Assembly (NCBI GenBank): GCA_036501345.1
Contig: DASYAN010000062.1
Coordinates: 1-5,066 of the forward strand
DNA from: DASYAN01 sp036501345
GTDB taxonomy: Bacteria > Chloroflexota > Ktedonobacteria > Ktedonobacterales > Ktedonobacteraceae
DNA: 5,066 nt
Direction of reading: 5' to 3'
A program made the position numbers and the translations under genes. The first letter of the stretch is position 1. Every line of letters starts with the position of its first letter. Below the pieces are notes generated by a model that saw only the letters and a list, made by a program, of their open reading frames with translations, had not been told where the DNA came from and did not search any database. This document shows, piece after piece, positions 1 through 4,661 of the stretch.

Positions 1-206
1 AGGACAATCGAGATTTCTGCAATTTGTTCAGGACTGAAGTGCTCAGCAAAATTGACGGTCAGGCTTCGAACATAGCCTACCAGGATGCCATAGGCTGCTG
101 CGTAGCGTACATCTAGCGGCTGTTGCAGTTGTTCGTGGGCATCCTTCAAAGCTATTTTTGTATGCTCAAAAAATCGAGTATCACTTCTCTCTTCTGGTGT
201 TGACAT
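1..206 (-). CDS. Unknown small protein, 3' end beyond the window
   Basis: Last visible gene of the leftward operon. The frame opens with ATG at 204-206 and stays open for 68 codons to the window edge, so the C-terminus is missing. The start is supported by an AAAGGA-type Shine-Dalgarno about 8 bases upstream, in the 19-bp gap after the preceding gene. The protein begins MSTPEERSDTRFFEHTKIAL and is rich in Ala, Glu, Gln and Leu with few helix breakers, so it is probably mostly alpha-helical and soluble. I see no signal peptide, membrane span or catalytic motif. I do not recognise the family. Position in a run of co-oriented tiny genes suggests an accessory role in the mobile element (inference). 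Confidence 0.7.
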   Translation of the reverse strand, partial: MSTPEERSDTRFFEHTKIALKDAHEQLQQPLDVRYAAAYGILVGYVRSLTVNFAEHFSPEQIAEISIV

Positions 207-225
207 AATATTGGTCCTTTCTATG

Positions 226-444
226 CTATGATGCAACATTTTTCGCTAAATATGCCCAATTGTCGCGTCTGATAATGAGGCTTTCATCTATGCTCCATGT
301 TCCATCCTGGCCGCGCTTCATACCTTTTGCTGCCATCTCTTCAGCATTATTGCATGGATGGAACGCAGGTGCACCTATGCCTAGATGAATCTGGTATGCT
401 GCCTCGTTGGTAAATTTTGCCTTGCAAAAATCACACTGTTTCAT
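226..444 (-). CDS. Small zinc-finger-like protein (72 aa)
   Basis: The protein starts MKQCDFCKAKFTNEAAYQIH. C4 and C7 (CX2C), H20, H29 and C31 make a compact Cys/His cluster near the N-terminus: CX2C, twelve residues, His, eight residues, His-Pro-Cys. The spacing up to the first His is that of a C2H2 finger, but the gap to the next His is longer than the usual 3-5 residues, so it is a variant zinc-binding knuckle rather than a canonical finger. The remaining 40 residues carry a basic patch (KGMKRGQDG) and a tryptophan-containing tail. The start at 444 is chosen because AGAAAGG lies 9 bases upstream and because ATG overlaps the previous gene's TGA (ATGA), indicating translational coupling. A longer start at 504 lies deep inside that gene and lacks a binding site. 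Nucleic-acid binding or protein docking is plausible; the function is not known. Confidence 0.75.
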   Translation of the reverse strand: MKQCDFCKAKFTNEAAYQIHLGIGAPAFHPCNNAEEMAAKGMKRGQDGTWSIDESLIIRRDNWAYLAKNVAS

Positions 445-635
445 AGTGTTGGGCCTTTCTGGTTTTCGAGCTGAAAAAAAGTGTCTCTTCGACCGTACAG
501 CCATTCTAACAGATCGTTCGCTTCAGTAGCGTCAAGATGTACTACCTTGTCTCGAATAGTAACAGTCACGGTCTGTCTTGCGTTACTTGGATCGAACGTG
601 AGCACGAGCGGCTCTTTTCGGTAGGGCTCGTTCAT
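441..635 (-). CDS. Unknown 64-aa protein
   Basis: This encodes a short soluble protein beginning MNEPYRKEPLVLTFDPSNAR. The middle (about residues 20-35) alternates hydrophobic and polar residues (TVTVTIRDKVVHLD) like a pair of beta strands. It is followed by a helix-like segment ATEANDLLEWLYGRRD, giving a predicted beta-beta-alpha outline. The start at 635 has an AAGGAA site about 10 bases upstream and sits one base after the stop of the preceding gene (TAA-A-ATG). Its own stop overlaps the next start by four bases. A TTG start at 680 would overlap the upstream gene without benefit. No membrane segment or catalytic motif is visible and the family is not recognised. Tight packing on both sides supports a real, co-translated gene. 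Confidence 0.65.
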   Translation of the reverse strand: MNEPYRKEPLVLTFDPSNARQTVTVTIRDKVVHLDATEANDLLEWLYGRRDTFFQLENQKGPTL

Positions 636-636
636 T

Positions 637-780
637 TTATGATTGTTCCTTGCTTTCTGTCTTGTAGAGATCGTAAGCAAAATCTAGCGCCATGACATAC
701 TCATCTGGGAGTTTAGCTATAAGCTTAGAGATCATGTCCTGCTTTGTGCGGTTATTTGCTTTCTCTAAGTGCACAACCAT
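637..780 (-). CDS. Unknown 47-aa protein behind the inverted-repeat switch
   Basis: This is a predicted helical, charged protein beginning MVVHLEKANNRTKQDMISKL and ending in a Lys/Glu/Ser-rich tail. I chose ATG at 778-780 because CGGAG lies 6 bases upstream. The frame also continues upstream through an ATG at 795-797 and a GTG at 826-828, but neither has a convincing ribosome binding site. The chosen binding site and start lie wholly inside one arm of an 18-bp perfect inverted repeat, so they would be buried in the transcript. The upstream 25-codon ORF is in the same frame, separated only by one TAA at 874-876, so this could be the 3' part of a nonsense-split gene of about 104 codons. The gene ends one base before the next start. 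Family unknown. Confidence 0.6.
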   Translation of the reverse strand: MVVHLEKANNRTKQDMISKLIAKLPDEYVMALDFAYDLYKTESKEQS

Positions 781-895
781 AAATAACTCCGACATATGAC
801 CATCAACATCCAGGGAGATACGTTTCACCCGGCCTGGAACTACACGTTTCGGCTGCGAGCATAAACGTCGGAGTTATTTATGGTCGTCGACTAAG
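765..895 (-). promoter_or_regulatory. Inverted repeat that would bury a start site (candidate translational attenuator)
   Basis: Positions 776-793 and 867-884 are exact reverse complements over 18 bp (GTCGGAGTTATTTATGGT). The match extends to 25 of 29 bp over 765-793 and 867-895, with a 73-base loop. In the leftward transcript the distal arm holds the CGGAG ribosome binding site and ATG of the 47-aa gene. The proximal arm holds the last two codons and UAA of the leader ORF. A ribosome finishing the leader would cover the proximal arm and free the downstream start, as in erm and cat attenuation. The loop contains a second small hairpin (844-849 with 863-868, ACGTTT/AAACGT, plus an inner GCT/AGC). 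The repeat is seen directly; the switching role is inferred. An inverted duplication of a gene start is the alternative. Confidence 0.6.
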
Positions 896-951
896 TGTTC
901 GAGTACATGTCGTGCTACTTTTCTCCTGGTCTCCTCAAATTCTTGTGGCAT
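874..951 (-). CDS. 25-codon leader ORF
   Basis: ATG at 949-951 is followed by 25 codons and TAA at 874-876. The peptide starts MPQEFEETRRKVARH and ends HLVDDHK, charged and helical with no membrane span. AGAGAGG (963-969) lies about 11 bases upstream, slightly far but usable. It is the first ORF after the predicted leftward promoter, with a 5' leader of about 40 bases. Its final codons and stop lie inside the inverted repeat arm that is complementary to the next gene's start region, which is why I read it as a regulatory leader peptide. The frame stays open past the TAA all the way to 637, so a nonsense mutation splitting a longer gene is possible. No obvious run of codons for one amino acid marks what it might sense. 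Confidence 0.45.
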   Translation of the reverse strand: MPQEFEETRRKVARHVLEHLVDDHK

Positions 952-981
952 TGTCCACAAAACCTCTCTTTTTGAAGGGCC

Positions 982-1010
982 TTGACTTATTGATGATTAC
1001 AATATATCAT
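982..1010 (+). promoter_or_regulatory. Rightward sigma70-like promoter for the repressor gene
   Basis: TTGACT (982-987), 17 bases, TATCAT (1005-1010): five of six matches at each element with optimal spacing. The start point would be near 1017, giving an untranslated leader of about 47 bases before the repressor ATG at 1064. It interlocks with the leftward promoter, an arrangement that lets one bound repressor control both directions. Confidence 0.6.
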
Positions 1011-1034
1011 ATGTAAGTCACTATGTAAATACAT
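997..1034. promoter_or_regulatory. Candidate GntR-family operator half-sites
   Basis: Two symmetrical elements are visible. TTACA (997-1001) and TGTAA (1012-1016) are inverted with 10 bases between them and straddle both -10 boxes. ATGTA-AA-TACAT (1023-1034) is a short gapped palindrome on the leftward -35. ATGTAA also occurs as a direct repeat at 1011 and 1023. GTAAATAC at 1025-1032 differs at one position from the GTnTAnAC core known for HutC-type GntR repressors. Autoregulation by the adjacent repressor is inferred from location and symmetry. Confidence 0.4.
1001..1029 (-). promoter_or_regulatory. Leftward sigma70-like promoter
   Basis: On the minus strand, TTTACA (complement of 1024-1029) is followed after 17 bases by TATATT (complement of 1001-1006), one mismatch from each consensus and with optimal spacing. 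Transcription would start near 994, about 43 bases before the leader ORF start, and drive the small-gene operon to the left. It overlaps the rightward promoter, so the two -10 elements share 1005-1006 and cannot easily be occupied together. Confidence 0.6.
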
Positions 1035-1063
1035 GGCGTCATGATAGGAATGAAGGAAAGAGA

Positions 1064-1795
1064 ATGGCCGAAGACGGAAGTATTGAACAGCATGGAGTAG
1101 ATCTCCGTGAACGCATTAGGAATGGCGAATTTGGGACACATGGTCGTTTACCTGCCGTTGCTCAATTAGCAAGAGAGTGGGGCATATCACGGCCTAGCGT
1201 TTATGCTGTGATGAACCTGCTTCAGTCAGAGGGGCTCGTGACCTCGAAAGCCAATTCCTTCTATGCAAATTTCCCATTGTTAAAACTGGAAGGTTTAACC
1301 GAAAACTTTGAACGTTTTCTGCAAGCTCAAGGTTTTGAAGTTACGATGGAAAACCTGATCGAGCCGGTAATTGAGACCATGCCCGAAGATGTGGCGGCGT
1401 TCTTTGGAGAAGCAGAGGGCGTTAGAGTTGTACACCGGATGCGCAAGCAAGGTATTCAAGACCTGCCGTTGAGGATTGCGGAGAACTGGTATCCCGTTCA
1501 TCTTGCCGGACAATTTGTGGATGCAATGAAAGCTGACGAACATATGGATGTTCTAAGAGCAATCAAGAATGCTCATGGTGTATTCATCGTAAACATTCAA
1601 GATGTACTCCTAGCGCGTATTCCGACAGTACAGGAAACAAAATGGCTCGGTATCGTTCGCACGGAGCCCATAGTTGAGATTAGACGAAGCAATTTTGCTG
1701 AAGACGGAACGCCTGTCATGTTCAATCGTGTAATCCACGTAGCGCCGCATTTTAAGTTTACCTACCAGTATTCCAAGAACCATTGGAATAAATGA
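1064..1795 (+). CDS. GntR-family (HutC/UTRA type) transcriptional regulator, 243 aa
   Basis: A two-domain DNA-binding repressor. Residues about 12-70 form a winged helix: LRERIRNGEFGTHGRLPAVA matches the GntR opening (normally G..LPSe), and WGISRPSVYAVMNLLQSEGL is the recognition helix region (SRxSVYxxxxxLxxEGL). The wing, usually GxGTFV, is altered to SKANSFYAN. Residues about 90-238 match UTRA, the effector domain: the RMRKQG...LPLRIAENWYP stretch, IQDVLLARIPTVQE, then EIRRSNFAEDGTPVMF, and a final aromatic strand HFKFTYQYS. The length of 243 is typical of the HutC subfamily. ATG at 1064 has AAGGA six bases upstream. It is divergent from the small-gene operon and shares its promoter region, so repression of that operon and of itself is likely. 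KorSA of the conjugative element pSAM2 is of this family and represses transfer genes, a suggestive parallel. The ligand is unknown. Confidence 0.9.
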   Translation: MAEDGSIEQHGVDLRERIRNGEFGTHGRLPAVAQLAREWGISRPSVYAVMNLLQSEGLVTSKANSFYANFPLLKLEGLTENFERFLQAQGFEVTMENLIEPVIETMPEDVAAFFGEAEGVRVVHRMRKQGIQDLPLRIAENWYPVHLAGQFVDAMKADEHMDVLRAIKNAHGVFIVNIQDVLLARIPTVQETKWLGIVRTEPIVEIRRSNFAEDGTPVMFNRVIHVAPHFKFTYQYSKNHWNK

Positions 1796-1818
1796 TCATC
1801 TATTCGTGACGCTCCATT

Positions 1819-1847
1819 GTCGAGAGTCCCTGGAAAGTCGTCTCGAC
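1819..1847. repeat. Inverted repeat GTCGAGA/TCTCGAC
   Basis: Perfect 7-bp arms at 1819-1825 and 1841-1847 with a 15-base loop, 24 bases after the repressor stop. There is no T-run behind it, so it is not a standard terminator. An operator or RNA stem is possible. A shorter overlapping stem (GTCG-TCT-CGAC, 1837-1847) competes with it. Confidence 0.4.
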
Positions 1848-1861
1848 GCCGGAGCTGACCT

Positions 1862-1884
1862 CTTAGCAAAACGATCTTGCTAAG
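1862..1884. repeat. Inverted repeat CTTAGCAA/TTGCTAAG
   Basis: Perfect 8-bp arms (1862-1869, 1877-1884) around the 7-base loop AACGATC. The stem can grow by three more pairs (CCT with AGG) if one G is bulged. No U-tract follows, so factor-independent termination is unlikely. An operator, a processing stem or part of a transfer origin are all compatible with what is seen. Confidence 0.45.
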
Positions 1885-1903
1885 GAGGCTGAGGCAAGTA
1901 TAC

Positions 1904-1963
1904 GCCTAGTTTCCTTGGTAAGCAATTGAACAAAGTTTCTATTGATTATGAAAGGAGCTAGGC
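1904..1963 (+). promoter_or_regulatory. Stem that could mask the first ribosome binding site of the rightward operon
   Basis: GCCTAG (1904-1909) is complementary to CTAGGC (1958-1963). Inside it TCCTT (1912-1916) pairs with AAGGA (1952-1956), with a G-U pair and a one-base bulge between. The loop is 35 bases. The AAAGGAG ribosome binding site of the 34-residue microprotein (start 1970) would be closed in the stem. The pairing is visible; control by this stem is inferred. Confidence 0.35.
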
Positions 1964-1969
1964 ATTTTT

Positions 1970-2074
1970 ATGTCTACATTAGCAATTCCCATCATAGGTT
2001 GGCTCATCCAGGTCGCAATTATCGCGGCTTGTCTCTTCCTCAACTGGAGAGATCAGAGGAGGGCACTGCGATGA
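1970..2074 (+). CDS. 34-aa single-span membrane microprotein
   Basis: First gene of the rightward operon. It reads MSTLAIPIIGWLIQVAIIAA, then a short hydrophobic stretch and a basic tail ending RDQRRALR. Residues about 3-25 form one membrane span. The positive C-terminal tail predicts N-out, C-in topology. AAAGGAG lies 12 bases upstream (somewhat long spacing), and the stop TGA overlaps the next gene's ATG (ATGA), which argues for a real, coupled gene despite its size. I recognise no family. A small subunit or adaptor of the membrane complex formed by the following genes is a reasonable inference. An alternative frame starting at TTG 1942 overlaps this gene but lacks a binding site. Confidence 0.65.
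   Translation: MSTLAIPIIGWLIQVAIIAACLFLNWRDQRRALR
2056..2063 (+). promoter_or_regulatory. Strong ribosome binding site that fixes the 103-aa gene start
   Basis: GAGGAGGG with 7 bases to ATG 2071. It lies inside the end of the 34-residue gene and decides the start of the downstream gene against the 43-codon longer reading from 1942. Confidence 0.8.
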
Positions 2075-2382
2075 ACCTCATCCCCTACGATGGCCGCCAG
2101 CCAGAAGCATCTCAACCGCTCCAACCTGGGACAGTACAGGCCGTTTTCCTCACACTCCGCATCGAAGACGAGCAGCGGCTTGGCCTCATGAGCAAGATTG
2201 AAAGTTGGTTTTCAGACAGACCAGAAGTCTCCCTGGTCGCAGATGGTACAACAGACAAACAAGGTTTTTACTGTGTCATGCTTGAGTGGCATGGATATGA
2301 AGTTGATCCTCTTTTTATTGCGATACTGGAAGAAGAAGACGCTATCGACGATTATACGGTTATCACCAGAGAGGAGATATAG
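2071..2382 (+). CDS. Unknown acidic 103-aa protein
   Basis: This encodes a soluble protein starting MNLIPYDGRQPEASQPLQPG, a flexible Pro/Gln-rich lead-in of about 20 residues. After it I read an alternating pattern: strand TVQAVFLTLRI (21-31), helix EDEQRLGLMSKIESWF (32-47), strand VSLVADGT (53-60), strand FYCVMLEWHG (66-75), helix VDPLFIAILEEED (78-90), strand DYTVITR (94-100). That beta-alpha-beta-beta-alpha-beta order fits a ferredoxin-like fold, but this is a prediction by eye. No catalytic motif is apparent. The gene overlaps the preceding microprotein by four bases and ends two bases before the next start, so it is tightly co-translated with two membrane proteins. It may be a cytosolic regulator or adaptor of the complex. 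Confidence 0.8.
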   Translation: MNLIPYDGRQPEASQPLQPGTVQAVFLTLRIEDEQRLGLMSKIESWFSDRPEVSLVADGTTDKQGFYCVMLEWHGYEVDPLFIAILEEEDAIDDYTVITREEI

Positions 2383-2384
2383 AG

Positions 2385-2969
2385 ATGGCAGCAGCAAGAA
2401 GATCAGGTGGCGCGACTGCCACCATTGTTGATGCAAGTCCTGGAAGTGGAGCACGAGGGCATGGCGCATGGATACCACCTCTCGCTCTGTTTGTTATTGG
2501 TGGGCTGGCGCTTCTCTGGGGCTTCCTGTGTATCACTATACAGTTGCAGACAACGGAGGCAAATATAGCGGGGCTCCAGGCGATGGATGCCTTCAAGCCG
2601 AACCTCACCATCCTCATGCAACCATGGGATCTCGTTTTTAGTGATATGTCGTTCGCTGAAAGAATGGCGGATATCACGGCCTGGGGGATTGAGATAGCTA
2701 CTGGTATCTTTATCGTTGGCTATAGCGATGCGCTTGACGTATCCGGCTCCTCTGGCTGGGTGATGCAACGTTTCTGGTTTATCGTAAGCTGGGCATTGTT
2801 CGCGTTCAACTTCTTCTCAGACTTCAAGTACGGCACTATTCCAGGTGCGACCAACATCAATCTTGGTCACTTTGAGTTTGCCGTTGGCATGTCAGCGTTT
2901 GTGATGTTCTTTCCAATTATCGGGCTCCACTTGATAAGAAAAGCTCACTTCATGACTAGGGGAGGCTGA
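2385..2969 (+). CDS. Four-span integral membrane protein, 194 aa
   Basis: The N-terminal 28 residues are polar, Gly/Ala/Ser-rich and basic (AAARRSGG). Hydrophobic spans follow at about 30-53 (IPPLALFVIGGLALLWGF...), 97-113 (around GIEIATGIFIVGY), 130-146 (RFWFIVSWALFAFNFF) and 163-184 (FEFAVGMSAFVMFFPIIGLH). Basic residues at both ends (RR near the start, RKAHFMTR at the end) agree with both termini in the cytoplasm. The first loop, about residues 54-96, would be outside. There is no signal peptide or enzymatic motif. GGAG lies 8 bases before ATG 2385. The stop is one base from the ATPase start (TGA-T-ATG), so the two proteins are made together and may form one complex. By position it parallels Spd-type spread proteins or a membrane partner of the motor, but sequence homology cannot be judged here. 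Confidence 0.85.
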   Translation: MAAARRSGGATATIVDASPGSGARGHGAWIPPLALFVIGGLALLWGFLCITIQLQTTEANIAGLQAMDAFKPNLTILMQPWDLVFSDMSFAERMADITAWGIEIATGIFIVGYSDALDVSGSSGWVMQRFWFIVSWALFAFNFFSDFKYGTIPGATNINLGHFEFAVGMSAFVMFFPIIGLHLIRKAHFMTRGG

Positions 2970-2970
2970 T

Positions 2971-4620
2971 ATGAGCAAGGATTTAATACCAAGGCAGAGT
3001 AGCGAAGTTGAAGTAGCACCTGGGGCGAAGCATCACGCTTTGCCTCAGTCCCGAGGGGGATGGATCATCACTGGACTAACAACCATTGGGACCGCGATTG
3101 TTTGTACTGTTGCTCACTTCGATGGTGGTACCGTGCTCGGCGGACTCTTCGTCGTCGGTATGGCGTCCGGCTTTTCTGATGATATGATCCACGCTCTGTT
3201 ATACGGCAAGAGGTTCCCTGAGCATCTGGCAATGAGCAATAGCAAGCCGCTCGGAGATAGGCTTCAAGAAGCCTGCGCAGACTTTGCGTACAGGTGGCTC
3301 GGTTTTGAACGTCCCGATGATCCACGCGATGGTTTCAAGGCTCGCTTTGCTCGTATGTGCGGTATGCCTGAGCCTGAGTATGAAGAGGAGAGCGAGCCAA
3401 AGGACGAGAGTGATGTCATCCACATGGGACCGTCGAAGCAGCAACAGTCTCCAGAGCGGATGGTGGATCTCGCTCCTGGTCTCCAGCTGGATATCGACGA
3501 TATCGCTGGCAAGGCATCACTCATCGTTGGTATCCGGCGGTCAGGAAAGACGACACTTGGCGTCAAGATCGCTGAGGAGCTGGGCAAGTTCGATATCTCA
3601 ATGCTCATTCCATGCTTGAAAGGCGACTGGCTTTCTGTTGCTGATACCTTACCTCACGCCGTTGTCTGGGGCCAGGAACAGATAGGCATGAAACATGCTC
3701 GTGCTTGTGGCTGGGCAATCTTAGAGCGTGGTATGCAGATCATCTTTAATATTGCTTCCTACGATGATGTCAATGAAGCGTTCGATATTCTTGCAGAAAT
3801 GATCATCGGGCTCTTTGAGTGGGAGAAAGCGCATCCTGACGATAGGCGACTCTGCGCGGTCTTCAAGGATGAGGCACAATCCATTCTACCTCAAGTGATG
3901 AGCCGATCTATTATCACCATTCCCGCTATCCGTGAAAAGTTGCTCAATGTCTACGCTCGTGTTATTGCGGTCGGTGGATCTCTGGGCCTTTTCCCTGTCA
4001 TCCTCACGCAACGGATAGCAGAGGTGAACAAAATCATCATTGGACAGCCTGAATTGCTTTTCCTTTTCAAGCAAACGATGGATATTGACCTCAACCGCTA
4101 TCAGGAGTTCACCGATATCCCTACCGATCAAGTGCGAGGGCTGAAGCAAGGGCACGGTATCTTTGTAGATTATGAGGGCAAAAGCTCTATCCACAAGTTT
4201 CACAAGCGGACGTCGAGCGATGCTATGTCGGCGACACCGAAGTACAAAGCTGCTCCAACTTCACCGAAGAACTACAAGGCTCCTGCTTCGCCTGCTGCAA
4301 TACCAACGCCTAAAACAAGGCTATTCGACACAGATGACTTTGAGTATGAGGACAGAGACGACGAGTACGATAGCACGGAACAAGATCCACTACCAGAACA
4401 CAAGGTTGTCCCTATAGGTCGCGATAACAAGACGAAGCAGGAAGTTGGCATTCCCAAGCAGATGTTTGATATGCTCGTCCGTTTACGGAAAACTGGTAAG
4501 CTCTCAGGTTTTCGAGAGATACAGGATTTACTAGATTGTACTGAGACGCATGCACGTAACGTTAACAAGCTCATTGATGAAGCTTGTGGAACTGGTAGGG
4601 AGGGAGGGAGAGAGGGCTAG
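2971..4620 (+). CDS. Membrane-anchored FtsK/HerA-type P-loop ATPase, 549 aa (candidate DNA translocase)
   Basis: Domain order: a polar N-terminus (1-30), two hydrophobic segments at about 31-50 and 52-68, a cytosolic linker with an acidic patch (EPEYEEESEPKDESD, 134-148), the motor core, a Pro/Ala/Lys-rich then acidic linker (about 412-475), and a helix-turn-helix-like C-terminus (about 488-540, including FREIQDLLDCTETHARNVNK). Motor motifs: Walker A GIRRSGKTT (187-195), Walker B LCAVFKDEAQ (294-303; D300, E301 the likely metal and catalytic residues), and FPVILTQR (341-348), matching the sensor strand T/Q/R of FtsK, HerA and VirB4. This matches the plan of actinobacterial TraB (membrane anchor, motor, DNA-reading winged helix), which pumps double-stranded DNA during conjugation. 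A coupling protein or other HerA-like pump is the alternative. AGGGGAGG precedes the ATG by 5 bases. The gene ends in tandem TAG TAG after a repetitive GREGGREG tail. Confidence 0.88.
   Translation: MSKDLIPRQSSEVEVAPGAKHHALPQSRGGWIITGLTTIGTAIVCTVAHFDGGTVLGGLFVVGMASGFSDDMIHALLYGKRFPEHLAMSNSKPLGDRLQEACADFAYRWLGFERPDDPRDGFKARFARMCGMPEPEYEEESEPKDESDVIHMGPSKQQQSPERMVDLAPGLQLDIDDIAGKASLIVGIRRSGKTTLGVKIAEELGKFDISMLIPCLKGDWLSVADTLPHAVVWGQEQIGMKHARACGWAILERGMQIIFNIASYDDVNEAFDILAEMIIGLFEWEKAHPDDRRLCAVFKDEAQSILPQVMSRSIITIPAIREKLLNVYARVIAVGGSLGLFPVILTQRIAEVNKIIIGQPELLFLFKQTMDIDLNRYQEFTDIPTDQVRGLKQGHGIFVDYEGKSSIHKFHKRTSSDAMSATPKYKAAPTSPKNYKAPASPAAIPTPKTRLFDTDDFEYEDRDDEYDSTEQDPLPEHKVVPIGRDNKTKQEVGIPKQMFDMLVRLRKTGKLSGFREIQDLLDCTETHARNVNKLIDEACGTGREGGREG
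4598..4616 (+). repeat. G-rich tract with quadruplex potential
   Basis: GGGAGGGAGGGAGAGAGGG has four runs of three G with loops of 1, 1 and 5 bases, which satisfies the usual intramolecular quadruplex pattern. It encodes the last residues of the ATPase (tail GREGGREG) just before the stop codon. It resembles but does not match the directional FtsK recognition sequences KOPS (GGGNAGGG) and SRS (GAGAAGGG). Confidence 0.65.
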
Positions 4621-4661
4621 TAGTGGCTCTCTCAAGCTCAAAAACACGGTTGTGGAAGTCT

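Larger units (their letters stand above)
1796..1969. other. 174-bp gene-free spacer with hairpins
   Basis: No credible gene fits between the repressor stop and the first gene of the rightward operon. The spacer holds three inverted repeats, listed separately where they carry a distinct meaning. Promoter signals are weak: TTGGTA (1916-1921) with TATTGA (1940-1945) at 18 bases, or TTGCTA (1877-1882) with TATACG (1899-1904) at 16. I cannot choose between a local promoter and read-through from the repressor gene. Confidence 0.4.

Noticed and set aside
226..504. A 92-codon version of the zinc-finger-like gene starting at 504
   Set aside because: The extra 20 codons lie inside the upstream gene and have no binding site; the internal ATG at 444 has one and forms an ATGA overlap.
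441..680. A 79-codon version of the 64-aa gene with a TTG start
   Set aside because: It overlaps the preceding gene; ATG 635 has AAGGAA at a fitting distance and follows the previous stop by one base.
637..828. GTG start at 828 for the 47-aa gene
   Set aside because: No clear Shine-Dalgarno; the ATG at 780 has CGGAG six bases upstream. Kept only as part of the split-gene alternative.
1862..1884. Factor-independent terminator after the repressor gene
   Set aside because: The stem is good but no T-run follows it.
1942..2382. A 146-codon gene beginning at TTG 1942
   Set aside because: The N-terminal 43 codons overlap the membrane microprotein in another frame, and GAGGAGGG clearly marks ATG 2071.
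2403..2768. A 121-codon open frame on the minus strand
   Set aside because: Lies antisense within the four-span membrane gene, has no convincing binding site and gives a composition unlike a folded protein.
3264..3608. Open frames on both strands within the ATPase gene (including 3284-3619 and 3886-4203)
   Set aside because: They are shadows of a long gene with recognisable Walker motifs; Ser/Arg-rich translations and no ribosome binding sites.
4598..4616. FtsK orienting sequence (KOPS or SRS)
   Set aside because: Neither GGGNAGGG nor GAGAAGGG occurs exactly; only a general resemblance remains.
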